38,510 nucleotides of DNA, from assembly GCA_910592205.1 (NCBI GenBank), contig CAJVPJ010000162.1, forward strand, positions 1 through 38,510, in the 5' to 3' direction. This DNA comes from Paraglomus occultum. Its lineage: Eukaryota; Glomeromycota; Glomeromycetes; Paraglomerales; Paraglomeraceae. Made by a program: the position numbers and the translations under genes. Within the stretch, counting starts at the first letter, position 1; the number at the start of each line of letters is the position of its first letter. The notes beneath the pieces were generated by a model. It was not told where the DNA came from, ran no database searches, and was given only the letters and a program-made list of their open reading frames with translations. This document shows positions 1 to 12,149 of this stretch, in pieces.

Positions 1-831
1 TGACTGAGTAGATGTTATATAGTTATAACGTGAGAGTCTTGTGCTTGTAAAGAATAAGTTGACTAATTACTGCATGGAAAAAGTTTTTATTGCGTCTTTT
101 ATTTTTGTAATAAACAAATTGTAAGTTTCCAAGAGTATGCGTTTCTCATGAGTCTATTGGTTGATAACATTTTGGATAAGAGCAAAATATGGTATAAATT
201 CAATTAATTGTTATTATCGTACAGCTGTTGAGTATTTATTTAGTCAATAATTATTTTCAAGAAATTTTTGATGAGATAATTTTTTATTGAGAGGGTACGC
301 CGGATTGTTGAAGAATTCTTGACAATTAGCAAGACGCTACTGTGAATGATACTAATGCACCCGAAGTTTTGTAAAAATTAGAAGTGGTGTTAGAAAATAA
401 AGAAAAATTTGATATTAATATGTTACGGTTGGCGGGTTAATGGATAATTATTCGTGAAAGAAAAAAAAAATTATTAACGAGGTGTTAAATTGGTTGAGTA
501 AGATATTCATTATTGCAATATTTGTATGCGAATGCAAATGGTAATTTATGATATAGGATACATTAATTTGTGAGAAAAAAAAAATACGTATTTGAAATAC
601 AATACGGATTTAAAATAGCGGTAGCGATTGAGATGTTAACATCTCTAATCTAAATGTTTGAGAATCTAGAGCTTGGAAAAGTGCAATACTTTGTATTTTG
701 TGGACAGTTACGTCGGGCAGGATTGACATAATTATATATATTAACTGTATTATATTTTAGTTAGCACGCTGTCTGTTTATTTTTAATAATAGTTTGTCTA
801 AACATATTATTCCTTCTTTTCTTCTGGAGGC
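1..831. other. AT-rich intergenic stretch without a gene
   Basis: No reading frame of convincing length or composition was found on either strand. The stretch is strongly AT-rich with short A and T runs. A short frame near 350-450 (+) has protein-like composition but is broken by stop codons, so at most it is gene debris. Confidence 0.5.
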
Positions 832-1125
832 TCAGCTCACTATGCAAAATGCAGGAAATTTTTTCAGAAAAATACTAGGTTTGTTGGCTAAATTTTTAAT
901 AGAAATGTGCGGGCTATTGCTAACAAAATCCTGGACCTTGGCAATTTTTTCTGATGTTACCGCTTCGCAAGGGAACATCCAGAACGAGCCTGTCTTTGCT
1001 TACTTCTGACTCCTCTTTAAATGTAGCAATCCAGCGTCTAATTGTGCTGGTAGACAATGCTTGTTTTCTTTCTACATTTACCAATTTTTCGTAGATTCGA
1101 GTTGTATTTTTGCCATATTTCTAAG
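832..1125 (-). pseudogene. Decayed mariner-type transposase N-terminus
   Basis: Read on the minus strand, about 1125-1015 encodes a stretch with TTRIYEKLVNV followed by STIRRWIATFKEE, the pattern of the paired helix-turn-helix region of mariner-type transposases (compare the family form 'S[RK]STV.RW...FKEG'). After a frame change the sequence gives ARSGCSLA, like the family's 'RSGRP' linker. After another change it gives VTSEKIAKVQDFV and a following segment with HISIKNLA, like 'ENV..V...V..DPRISIR.LA'. A stop follows at 832-834. Two frameshifts and the lack of any DDD/DDE catalytic core make this a relic. The assignment rests on family pattern memory, so related Tc1/IS630 groups remain possible. 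Confidence 0.6.
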
Positions 1126-1480
1126 AAGCAAAATAAAGTGTCGTTAGCTCTTATGGCTAATTTTTTTCCCCTGTTGTTTGACTATGCTTTACAAAAAAAA
1201 TGGTTCTCGACAACAAGATAAAAATAAATCTGCCTCTACTTTTTTTTTATTTGTTACATGAAAGTGTGTGCATTTTATGATCATTCCATTTTTTAGTTAA
1301 ACCGTTACAATCTCGAGTTAGAAAGCCACATGCGAAACTTTTCAGCCCACACCCACGTACTGATGTCTATGTCTTACACGTAAATCGATCTCCCAATATA
1401 CTGTGAGCATAATTTGCAAAACTGACATATATTCGACCTGCTGGAACTATTTTAAAGTCCTAAGCATGAGTTAAGATCAG

Positions 1481-1489
1481 TATAAAAAG
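1481..1489 (+). promoter_or_regulatory. Possible TATA element of the kinase gene
   Basis: TATAAAAAG lies about 80 bp upstream of the ATG at 1568 and about 190 bp upstream of the alternative ATG at 1679. It is the only good TATA match just ahead of this gene. In an AT-rich genome such matches are common by chance. Confidence 0.3.
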
Positions 1490-1567
1490 TGTGTGTATAA
1501 AACAACGTTGTTACCTCGATTTATATTTGGTATTTTATTACCACAAATTTTAGATTTGCGGTTGATT

Positions 1568-4303
1568 ATGTTATACAAATCCCGTGTTGAAGTAATACAA
1601 AGTACGTTCAAAGAATGTTCTTTCAGCGCAGTGACAAATACCAAGTTTACCAAGTTTACCAATAACCAACCAGTGGATATGGAAGGAGTTCTAAAAGAAC
1701 ATAATCAAGAAATTTATAACAAAAGCGATTCAAATTGCTTAATGTCGTTTGCTTTAGAGCCTCACAAACAAATTGACAGATCGAGTCAGTCGCTTTTGGC
1801 AGTTAAATGTGAACTTAGATGGATTCCTTACAAACAAATAACCAATATAAAGCCAAGTCGCATTGACAACGTCCATTACGCCATGCGCAAGCAAACGTTG
1901 GATAATACGGTTAAAGAAACTGCGATAATATTGCTATCGCTTGGGAATGATAAAAGTACAGAAACGGGTGAGTTTGCTAGAAGATACTCACTTCCAACAC
2001 ACGAGTACAACGCTGGTGTCAGCCAATTCCGAAAATATACAAAATGGCTTACTTATCGCAATGCATACATATACGGATTCACCAAATCTAATGACAATAA
2101 CTATTACATGATTGCTCATGGACCCTTTTATCATTTCTACTCTCGGTATGGATTTTGCTCCGCATGCGGGATACTACGATGTAGTCCTGCGTGGTGCGTT
2201 TGCGGTCATAAACAATTATTCGATGGATGGACTAGCAGCAATAAGCAACTCGATGAGTTTATAAAGAAGACTCAGTTACAAACAAACTCAGCGAATGACG
2301 CCTATCTGGAATGGATTCCGTTTGATTGTATTAAATTCTTTACCCGTGATAGTGAAGCCATTACTGAAGCCGAAGCTACAAGTGCTTACCTATACTTGGA
2401 AGGTCTACCCGTTTTTCGTGAAGTGAAGTTGATCCCGCTTCAAATAACGGATGAAACGGATGAGTCGTATTATAACAAGGTAACTATTCGAGTGTATTAT
2501 GTAATGGAATTTTTAATAATATTGACTTGATATAACGCATCATTTCCACTAGTTATGCGCTGAGCAACCATATATTCTTACCAAAGATACATTTGGATTT
2601 ACGTACAATGCGGATCTAGGGTATTGTCTAATAAAAGAAGAAGAAGGGAAGAGAATATGTCTAGCGTGTAAACATGATTTAGAACCTACGATAAATGTAT
2701 TCTGTTACCATTGTAAAGCACCACGGCCTGTAGATTGGACTACGGGGAACAAGTCGTTGGATTCATTTATTACAGAGTCATGGCGTAATACAAACAATAA
2801 ATATGATGCCTACATTCAATGGATTGAATATTCCCTATTGGCAGACATACAAGAGGTGACTTCATTACATCATGGATGCACACATAAAGCAGATTGGTTA
2901 GAACCGACGGCAAATGAACGGACACGAGTAACACTGAAAAATATAATCTGTGAACAGGATACTCAATTATCGGATTCTATTAATACCTGGAAAACTCAAT
3001 TATCGAACTCAGTAAGTTATTTCATGTAAAAACAGCGTAATAATTTAAATCGTTTACTGTTATAACGAACTGTTTTGTTATCAAATAGCTAACTAAGGCA
3101 TACCCAGAGATATTAACGCCAGATAATATTTGGATTATTGGTATTACTCAAGCACCATCTACTGAAGAGTATTATTTGGTGTTCTACTATGACGTAAATG
3201 CACTCTTGGACAGATTTATAAAGATTGATGAAAGTGTAAAGTATATGCAGTATAATGACTTTGAAGAACTCAAAGAGCTCGGATCTGGGGGTTGCGGAAC
3301 GGCTTACACTGCTAGATATAAACGGCATTCAGAAGAGCACATGCCAGAAACTGTTGTACTCAAACGGTTTAAGAATTTTCGTGAAACGCCGGAATTATTT
3401 ATTTCCGAAGTAAGCTATATTAACATTTGATGTTATTATTATTAATTAACGCGATATTCAATCTGACTCTGTATTATTTTTATCTAATATTTCAGGAATC
3501 ATGTCAAGTGCGCGATTTCCGCTGACGATTTCCTTCGTATTTATGGAGTCACACAAGACCCAGTAACAAGTGAATACATAATGGTTATGCAATATGCTAA
3601 CAATGGTAGTCTTTTGTCTCATTTGCGTCAAAATATTAACACATTGACGTGGAGGAAGAAATTACAATATTTGAAGGATGTTGCAATTTACCTGAGTACT
3701 ATCCATGATGCAGGATTAGTGCATGGTGACCTTCATGGCGGAAACATAGTTTTGGGTGATAACGATAAATCATTCATATGCGACTTTGGTCTTTCTCGAT
3801 CAGTGAATTCGCACAATTCAAATTCAACCGCTAAAGGCATTTTACCATTTATTGCACCGGAAGTCTTCAATAACAGCACATATACGCAGAAATCAGATAT
3901 ATATTCTTTTGGTATTATTATGTATTTAGTGGCCACCGGTGGACTACCTTTTAAAGATAGAGACTTCGATAGGAATTTATTATGTGATATTATGGGCGGA
4001 CTACGACCAATGATGCCTGATTCGGCACCGGAGAAGTATAAACAAATTGCTGAAATGTGTTGGGATGCTGATACTGATAAGCGCCCGGATGCACACACAC
4101 TTTGGAAGAAGTTTTACGAAATTATTGCATATGTGGACAAGTGGAATACCATCTTTAAACCATTATGGCTCGAAAAGGTTTACTCTAGTACTAGTACACT
4201 CTTACCTATGCCCAAACCGAGAAATAGTTATGATTTGAATTCAGCTGCAGGTATGACGAAAGTATTTGGTTACGTGTTGATAAAAGTCAATTTACAATAT
4301 TAA
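1568..4303 (+). CDS. Modular TKL-type protein kinase with tandem decayed N-lobe units
   Basis: The model is join(1568..2479, 2553..3011, 3089..3409, 3509..4303), 828 aa; an in-frame ATG at 1679 is an alternative start. The C-terminal kinase domain begins near residue 514. It has a glycine loop LGSGGCGTAY (521-530), Lys in VVLKRF (549), an HGDLHGGN catalytic loop (636-643; HRD is HGD here), DFG (656-658) and IAPE, so it is probably active on Ser/Thr or Tyr. Upstream, residues 85-505 carry three further blocks. Each starts with a WIPY/WIPF/WIEY motif and runs to a [YI]GFT or IGITQAP strand like the kinase's own IYGVTQDP. Two zinc ribbons separate them: CSAC..WCVC (198-212) and CLAC..FCYHC (340-358), each followed by WT[ST].NK.LD.FI. 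These blocks look like N-lobes without C-lobes. Introns are 73, 77 and 99 nt, all phase 0. For the last intron, the AG at 3494-3495 breaks the frame and the AG at 3507-3508 restores it. The final exon could splice again at the GT at 4250. Confidence 0.85.
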
Positions 4304-7213
4304 CCCAGTCCATTGTCTATAATTAGTGACTATAAAACTTGAATGAGTTCTTATTCAAAGATTTACCGATCGTTCTAAATATGCTCGACATGAAATGGGA
4401 AATAGAAATGGTGCAACTATATATCATATATCGATGGACAAACTAGACGTTACTTATTTTTATCAGAGAGTACATTATTTAAATATCGAGAACTAAAAAT
4501 GTATTGTTCTTCACGTCAGTCGAAAATGTTCTCTTGAAGATAGGTAAACTTTTGCTGTTGTTCTGTTGAGTTATGCCTGAAATGAACGAGGGTTTAATGA
4601 CTGTTTATCCAATGAGGGCCGAATGACGGCTGACATTCGTAAAACATGACGGTGATCAATTTTTAACTATCGCGAGGAACTTTTATTTGATCAATTTTTA
4701 ACAAAGTCAAATCTCTTACCTACAAGTTGATTGCGTATTCGCTCAATTCATCGATAAAACGTTTTATATCACCTGAAGAAAATGATTTCCGACCCTAATT
4801 CCCAGGAGGATATTAATTATTTTTTGGATGTGAATAATAAAAACTGTTGCTATTTAAGAGATTAGAAACGCAGCGAAGGAAAATCTTAATTCAGCTTAAA
4901 CTCAGAAACGCACTCGGAAAATAGCGAATAGTTACTATATATCGACAAAACTATTTGAATAGATTTGTAATTTACAGTCTATATGAATAATTTGATCACA
5001 GTTGATGTAGAAAGTAAACTTTTATCATAGCAGGCTAGTTTGGGATTTTCACAAAGAAACCAGGAACGATCAACGTCCCATAGTATTATATTATCCTAAT
5101 AAATGTCCCCAATCAGTCATAGAGTTCCGGAACTAGATCATGTCCAAATTGCTTCTACCATACATACTGTTGCAGACGGTTCAGTCGACAGGTGACTTTA
5201 ATCTCAGCGACAGTTTAATGAATACTGAACGCTTGAGCTATAGTGACGTTTTCTTTAATTTATGCGCGCTTCCGAGTTTCTATAAGTAACGCTTTTCGGC
5301 AAGTAAGTGAGTCCACGGAATAATATTAATAACACTTACTCTTCTACGGAGTCGAGGGAAAATTGTAAATTTTAACTATAACAAGACAATGCTCCGACTC
5401 GATTTTGACTAGTCAAAATGGGCCGTAATAATAATAAAATTAGATCATAACAACACATTGCATTCATAACTAAATACAGTAACGAAAATAATTGCCCTTT
5501 TGTAAATAAATACGTTGTTTAGTGTAAACGCGTTTTTGTTTTTAACTGGTTACCATTTCGGTGAACGAGTTTTAAAGATATAACTTTCAAAACAACCATT
5601 TGGTACTCTTCATTCATGGGCGATTAGAGGCACAGCGGCAAACAATTCTCAATTATTGGCAGCAGTGATTAGTTAGATTTTTTTCACTTTCAATTCTGGA
5701 ATGGACATCAAGTTTAAGTAATGAAAGCGGGACAAAAGGAACACAAGATCGAACGTTTTTGCCAACTGTTGACCACTTATTTTCGTCCACCTGTTAATAA
5801 TACATAACTTATTGAAATATCAGAGGCTTATTATCATTAAACTACAGATCGAAACTCTGTTGTCTCAACACATCAACTTGAATTAAAAGTGTAACAATTT
5901 CAATTTTGCATGTTGCTATTTTGCGGCATATGAAAAAAACGATTACAGAGCCCTGTACGGCGATGCTCATTGGAGAAATATGGAAGAGGCACACTTACGA
6001 GATAATTGTAGGTGAACAATATTTACTGATAAGACAGCATTTGACCTTTTCCAAAATAAGATGTCGGTGGCATAAAAACATATACTAATACGGTGATTGC
6101 AAAAATCGCGCGGGTTATTATTGTTGCTCGAAAGGGAAAAACACCATTGTTCTGCTGAACTAATACTAATATCCCTTTTTTACGTGCAATCTCTGATGAG
6201 ACAGTGAATAATTGGTGCTATTTATGGAAAATGAGCGTGAGCTTGTTTTGGAGGGTTGATCCTGAAAAGTTTATGAGTAATAAGAAATTTAGAATTGTTT
6301 AATTATTTATGTGTGCGTTACGCATTTTTTCTGAAGGCAATTATCTTGTCGCATGCTGTATGCGGAGCAAAGTGGTCAACTGTTTGAAATAAAAATAATT
6401 CCCGCAAATAATAAATATAACAATACATAGCAGATGCGATTCTTCTTTATTGGAAATTACAGGACCGACTTAATTAGAATCTGACTAATAACATAAAGAG
6501 CGTGAAGTAATAGACTTGAAAAAAAAGCGATACTGTTAAGTTGCTTTCGCCTACATAATATTCGATGTCAAATATTCTACTGTAATAATCGCGTTGGTTC
6601 CTCTGCTACCTTGGCACTCTCTCAAGTGCTGCCATATACTCCCGGTATTTCCGCAGGCTTATCATAAACGCAAGTTTGTAAAAAAATAAATGCTTTTATC
6701 AATATATCTATGTAGATAATTCTGGCGTCTCATTCACGAATCACATTGTGGGCACCACACTCTATAAGACGGCCAGCCCCAGAACCGAAACAAAAATATG
6801 TGACTATAAATACATATTAAATCTCCTAAAGTTTCAGTTTCAAATGTTTGTTTCCATATTGATTGTATGTACTTGCTGTGACACATTCCTTCATTTAATT
6901 GAAAGACAGAGTCAAGCTAAGCTACAATTCACAACGCTTACAAAAACCTTTTCCGTAATCATTCATAAAAAGTTTATATTACACGGAAGGCTAGGGTATA
7001 ATATGCAGTTTAAACTAATGCCATTGCAGCATTGTAATGGAAAATGGAACAATTTATGGTGGAGGAATGGGATAGTAGCCCGTAATAAATTTGATTGGGT
7101 CAATGAATTCCTTATTAATAAAATCTTCTGGTTCTTAGCTTTCAACAAATATTTAGACTTTTGTAAATGTGAATATAATGTTTATTCGTGGTTTATAAAT
7201 ATTATTCTAATAA
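4304..7213. other. 2.9-kb stretch with no supported gene
   Basis: Only short frames without recognisable motifs occur here. The two longest plus-strand frames (5906-6088 and 6748-7269) have no domain signal, and the second runs into the real PRP28 last exon on the opposite strand. No tRNA, transposon end or clear tandem repeat was noticed. The stretch would include the 3' flank of the kinase gene and, nearest 7214, the 3' flank of PRP28. Confidence 0.5.
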
Positions 7214-10200
7214 TTATTGAAATATTGTCTCCTCATGTTTACGCTTCTGAGTATATGTGCCTGGTTTAGCCATTGCTGCAGGATGTGATGCCAACTCGGG
7301 AGGAACACGCGATATTGGCGATTTCATAATCATTTGTTTGAGGTCATACCTAACAAGCGAAATTTTGCAATGAGATAAAGATTTTCATATGGAAACGAAA
7401 AATAATAGAGGATATTGTTACTACATACATCACGTCAGCGTCAGAATTGGAAAGGAATGTTATTGCTATCCCGGATTTACCCGCACGACCAGTACGGCCG
7501 ATACGGTGAGTGTAGTCTACAGAAAGACGAGAAAAACGCGTTAATTATGGTCAATCAACATGGCGAATGTAATTGTTTGATATTATACCTTCAATATTCT
7601 TTGCCATATCATAATTTATGACTAACGAAACATCCTTCACATCAATACCGCGTCCAGCAACATCCGTAGCCACTAAACAAATGAAAGGCATATTGAGTCG
7701 GCATAACTATACCTGACATGATGATCTGAGAGGAGACTGTGAACATTCGCATTGAAACGAAGTTATTTACTTACCTAAAATGTCCATCGTTCCATTCTTC
7801 AAATGAGCCAGAGCAGCCTCTCTATATTATAGCAGCAAGACATTTAGTAAATTAAGCGAGCGCAGATAATTATATAAGAGAAAACACGCAAATGACCTTT
7901 GTTCTTGCGTTTTGCCACCGTGAAGAGTAGTGGCTCGATGCTAATAACAAGTTGATGTGTAATAATTAATACAAGTGTAAATTAAATCGAAATGCAATAT
8001 AGCCGAGTTATACTTTACCCCAAGTTTATTGAGCGCCTTTGCAAGTACATCGCATCCTTTCTTCTGATTAACGAAAATAATTATTGGTGGATCAAATGCT
8101 CCAGACAAAATTTCAAGAAGGCGTCCCCTGATACAATTACGACGAGTATTAATTAAATAATAACGTGCCAAGCATAGCAACAAACATAAGACTCATAAAC
8201 TCACTTCTTTCTGCCTTCATCATTAATCATCTCCACTTTCTGTTCGACAGTATCTACAGCCTGACCAGCAGTACCGATTGTAACAACTGCAGGTCGTCTC
8301 AGATATCTACAAAATATAAACATCACAATTTATACATGGACAAGTTTACCATAACATAGTAACACGCAAGCGTACATACCTCTTAGCCAATCGCTCAACG
8401 GCAGGTGGCATAGTAGCTGAAAACATAACAGTCTGCCGATATCTCTCTTTCTGTCCCAATTTTCTCAACATCTCACTCGGATTCTCAGCATCTTCTGTGT
8501 CTGGCTTAACATTTGACACAGGCAATGCATCCAATATTGTATTGACATCTGTTTCAAAGCCCATATCTATCATTCGATCAGCCTAATAGACAGTATGAAT
8601 ATGAGCAATATGAGAAGACGGAAACATAGCCCATGCTTTCTTTCGCTAATTGTATACCCCCGTTACTATACTCACTTCATCCATGACAACATACGTGCAT
8701 TGATTGAGCACTAATATTCTTCGATCTAAACAATCTTTTAATCTTCCTGGAGTAGCAATAATAATCTCTGCTCCGTTCCTTAAATTGAAAGCCTGCTCCT
8801 CTACTGCATGCCCACCAACAATCGACACACAATTAAATCCCATGGGAGCTGCAAATTTGAGAGTTTCTTGTTCAATTTGTTGGGCCAACTCGCGTGTTGG
8901 AGCAAGGATCAAAGCATAAGGACCATCGGCCATGTTTTCCTCCGACAAGCGAGGTAAATCGGAAATGTAAACTAGCATTGGGATAACAAATGAGGCGGTT
9001 TTACCGCTACCTATTTTGTCAAGTAAATTCGGAAAGGATAAGTTTGATATTATATTAAAAGTATGGAATAAATGTTATCGTAATGCTCGCATATGTAGTC
9101 TCGATACATCACCTGTTTCTGCAATTCCAATAATATCTCTATTCTGCAATCCGATAGGAATAGCCTGTCTCTGAATAGGCGTTGGAGATGTATATCCGAT
9201 GGAATTAATGAGCTTAATAATCCGCTCTGAAAGGTTGGATTCTTCCCAAGATCTGATTGGATTTGGAATACTACCACCTATGAAATGTTCAATAAATTAT
9301 GACACTCGACCTGTATAAAAACGTTTGCAATGACGATAAGGTAGCCAAACTATTCACAAACCTTTCGTCGTAATATTAAAGTCTTCCTTGAATATACGCC
9401 AATCACGTTCTTTCATTTCTGACAACGGTTTTTCTGACCAGTGTCTATCATCCCACATATTCTTCAACTCTTTCCGCCTATCTATTTCCATTCTCTCTCT
9501 ACAAATCAAAGAAATATTAAATAAGAAAACTGCTCATACAACAAGACGTTTCATATAAATTCTCATTCATATTCACGTTCACGTTTCAACTACACCAACT
9601 CTAACCAATTCTCTTCTCAGTGTCCAAGACAAAAAAAAACATACTCAGCCCGGTCCTTTTGATCCACTGTCCTCCTCTCCTCCAGCAGCTGGGAATAAAA
9701 GGCTGCTCTCTCTTTCTTCTGCTCCTTAATATCTATCCCTGCAAAATGTCCCCTTCCAAACATTTGCGCGCTGTGCCTACTTGCGTACAGCGGGTTAAAG
9801 TCTTGCGACGTATCTTCTCCTGCGTCCCAGTCGAAGACAAATTTTTTCTCGTTCATTTTACGTATTTTACGTTTCTTGCGTTCACCACCCATATAACGCT
9901 CCTTTTCGATGCGAATATCCAGGGTACATAATGACATTAGTTAATTTGCATTTAGCTATTATCCTCACCAATATCATGATGCAAATATGAGCTTACCCTT
10001 ATCGCCTGTAATTCTTTCTCCTCCAGTCGCTCATTCATTAATTGTTCTTCTTCTTTCTTTTCGGGTGGTGGCCGTTTGTCAGGAACATCTCTCAGCTTGC
10101 TACGGTCTCTATCATATCTATCGTGCCTATCGCGATCGTATCTATCATAATAATCTCTTCTATCCCGGCTTGTACCTAAAGAGTAGTTGGTCAATCTTAA

Positions 10201-11075
10201 AGTGTTAGAACAGTTGTAGATATACACGAGTCGCAATAAATCTCGCATCTCAAGTTTCCAGACCTCAAAACTCAGATGAATATATCCTAAATCGTACGCC
10301 ACATTATATATTTCGCATCCACTTTTACTGACCATTCTGCCGTGCCTCTTCCATAGCCCGACGCTGAAATTCCTCTTGCTGTTTACGCTCTTCTTCTTGC
10401 TTACGACGCTGTTCTTCAATTTCTTTTTGTCTTTTTTCTAATGCTAGCTTTTGTCTTTCTTCCTTTGTCAAGAATTTTGGCTAAAAAAAGAATATCAATA
10501 TAACATCTTTAACCTCGACGATTACTAGAGTAAAATTAATAAGTAAATTGTTCATACTCGATCGAGTTCCTTTTTCTCTGTTTCTTTCTTCTGTAGTATC
10601 TCCTCCAACGAAACCGGAACTCTTCTCTTAGGTGGCTCTTCCTTTGATTGTTGCTCTTGTTCCTGGTCTTGTTGATTCTGGTCTCGTTTATCAGGCTTCT
10701 CGCCACCATTACTTTTATTGGCTCCGTTCTCTCCACTCTTTAAATGCTCTTCTCTCTCTTCCTCCTTTTCGTCACGTTCCATAGACTCCGAAGTTCTCCG
10801 CGCTGAGTCATAATCACCGCTTCGTCGTCTTTCCCTGTCATAGTCTCTGTCATATCTTCGTCGACGATATCCGTCTTCTCTACGACGATCAGACGAGGTG
10901 GGTGATCGTGATCGTGATCGATGGGGTGATTGCGAGCGGGAACGGTGTCTTCTTGAACTAGAGCTAGTCGAAGCGTACGATCTAGAAGAAGAAAGAACAA
11001 TGAAAACAAGGTTTGAAGTTGGAGACGAAAAATTTAGGCACACTTGGTATACCTTCGCGAACGATCTGTTGGCAT
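7214..11075 (-). CDS. Prp28/DDX23 DEAD-box RNA helicase of the U5 snRNP
   Basis: Sixteen exons join in frame: complement(join(7214..7349, 7429..7516, 7589..7672, 7775..7821, 7897..7940, 8019..8127, 8205..8306, 8380..8582, 8676..9010, 9113..9277, 9362..9498, 9645..9901, 9997..10175, 10333..10480, 10558..10981, 11053..11075)), giving 826 aa, close to human DDX23 (820). An RS-rich N-terminus (about 8-60) is followed by SLEEILQKK, a charged coiled region (about 150-240), the [15 protein letters not shown] block (about 275) and then the helicase core. Core motifs are [12 protein letters not shown] (Q motif), AETGSGKT (I), APTRELAQQ (Ia), TPGR, DEAD (split between exons), FSATMPP (III), [10 protein letters not shown] (V) and [10 protein letters not shown] (VI). 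The protein ends KHEETIFQ, much like human. Prp28 displaces U1 from the 5' splice site so that U6 can pair there. The first exon is only 23 nt. Introns are about 55-157 nt. Confidence 0.95.
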
Positions 11076-12149
11076 TTGATAAAAAATTACTGTAGTAAGG
11101 TTCAAATACTATCTAGTTAGTTTAATAAATATAATCACGTGCAAATATCAAGTGGTATGAAAAGCGCGAAATCGAGTCATGTGCACGCGCGACATGTTTT
11201 AAAATGGAGGGCCAATTTAACTGTGATCAATGATTTTACAGGCAGTCGCTACGTCGAAAGTAAGTGGCAAACGCGATGGGAGATATTTTCGGCGAGAGCA
11301 ATACGAGGAAACCCACAAAGAAGATACAGCACGTCAGATAATATTGCGGACACGAGACAAAGACATTTGTTTAAATAAAGAGAGAGAGTATTCGGCATAA
11401 TCCAGAAACATAGTGAATTCTATGCAAATACGACAGTAATGTATCAAGAAATGTGTAAAACGTGCAATTTCGTGGGAGAGCACTGGATTCAATTAATTCT
11501 CAGCTAACACGGTCTTATGGAACACTCAAGATGCTAACTATTATTTAATAATTTGAACGTTGTTGGTACTTATTATTATGCTAGTCTTTTCACATTGAAT
11601 ATAATTAAAGTGCATGATACCACTTATGTAATAACCACGAGTATGTGAATATCCTTCGTGTTACGATTCGACACAGTTAGCCATACTTTTAAGTTTATTA
11701 ATAATATTAATTAACGTTTATAATTAAAGTCAATTGATCAAAACACTTACCTATTATGTACGTATTTTTTTAACGTTTTTAAGCTTTGCAACTTCTACTT
11801 GATTGGACATCTAATACAGCTTAAAGATAGCTGTTTAAAAGTCAAATTAGTTTCTTTTGATAAAGTTTGTCAGTTTTTCAATATATCGAAAAAGTCTCTT
11901 TTTTGTCATATAAACAACATTGTTGTCGACAATACAGTTTAATAGCAACTTATATATTGAACTACTGTTACAATAAGTTGTAGTATATCAGAGCCAGCAA
12001 TGAATAAAACCAGTAATTACTGGTTGTTAAATACTTTCTGCGCTGTTGAATATAATATTACACATTGAATTTATCCAAAAACAGATAAAATTGAAAGAGA
12101 TCGGGCATTGCATACACCTAAAATTATGCATTCAGGCACGTGTAAAAGG
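11076..12149. other. Upstream flank of PRP28, no supported gene
   Basis: This holds the PRP28 promoter side. A slightly GC-richer patch at about 11150-11380 is open for 79 codons on the plus strand but begins with GTG, matches nothing I recognise and lacks clear splice context. The rest is AT-rich with no recognisable element. Confidence 0.45.

Noticed and set aside
3733-4098. 121-codon minus-strand frame
   Set aside because: Lies antisense to the kinase catalytic domain, whose HGDLHGGN, DFG and APE motifs fix the coding strand.
6748-7269. 173-codon plus-strand frame with hydrophobic segments
   Set aside because: No ATG at its start (GTG), no motif, and its end overlaps the last exon of PRP28 on the opposite strand, whose KHEETIFQ ending is unmistakable.
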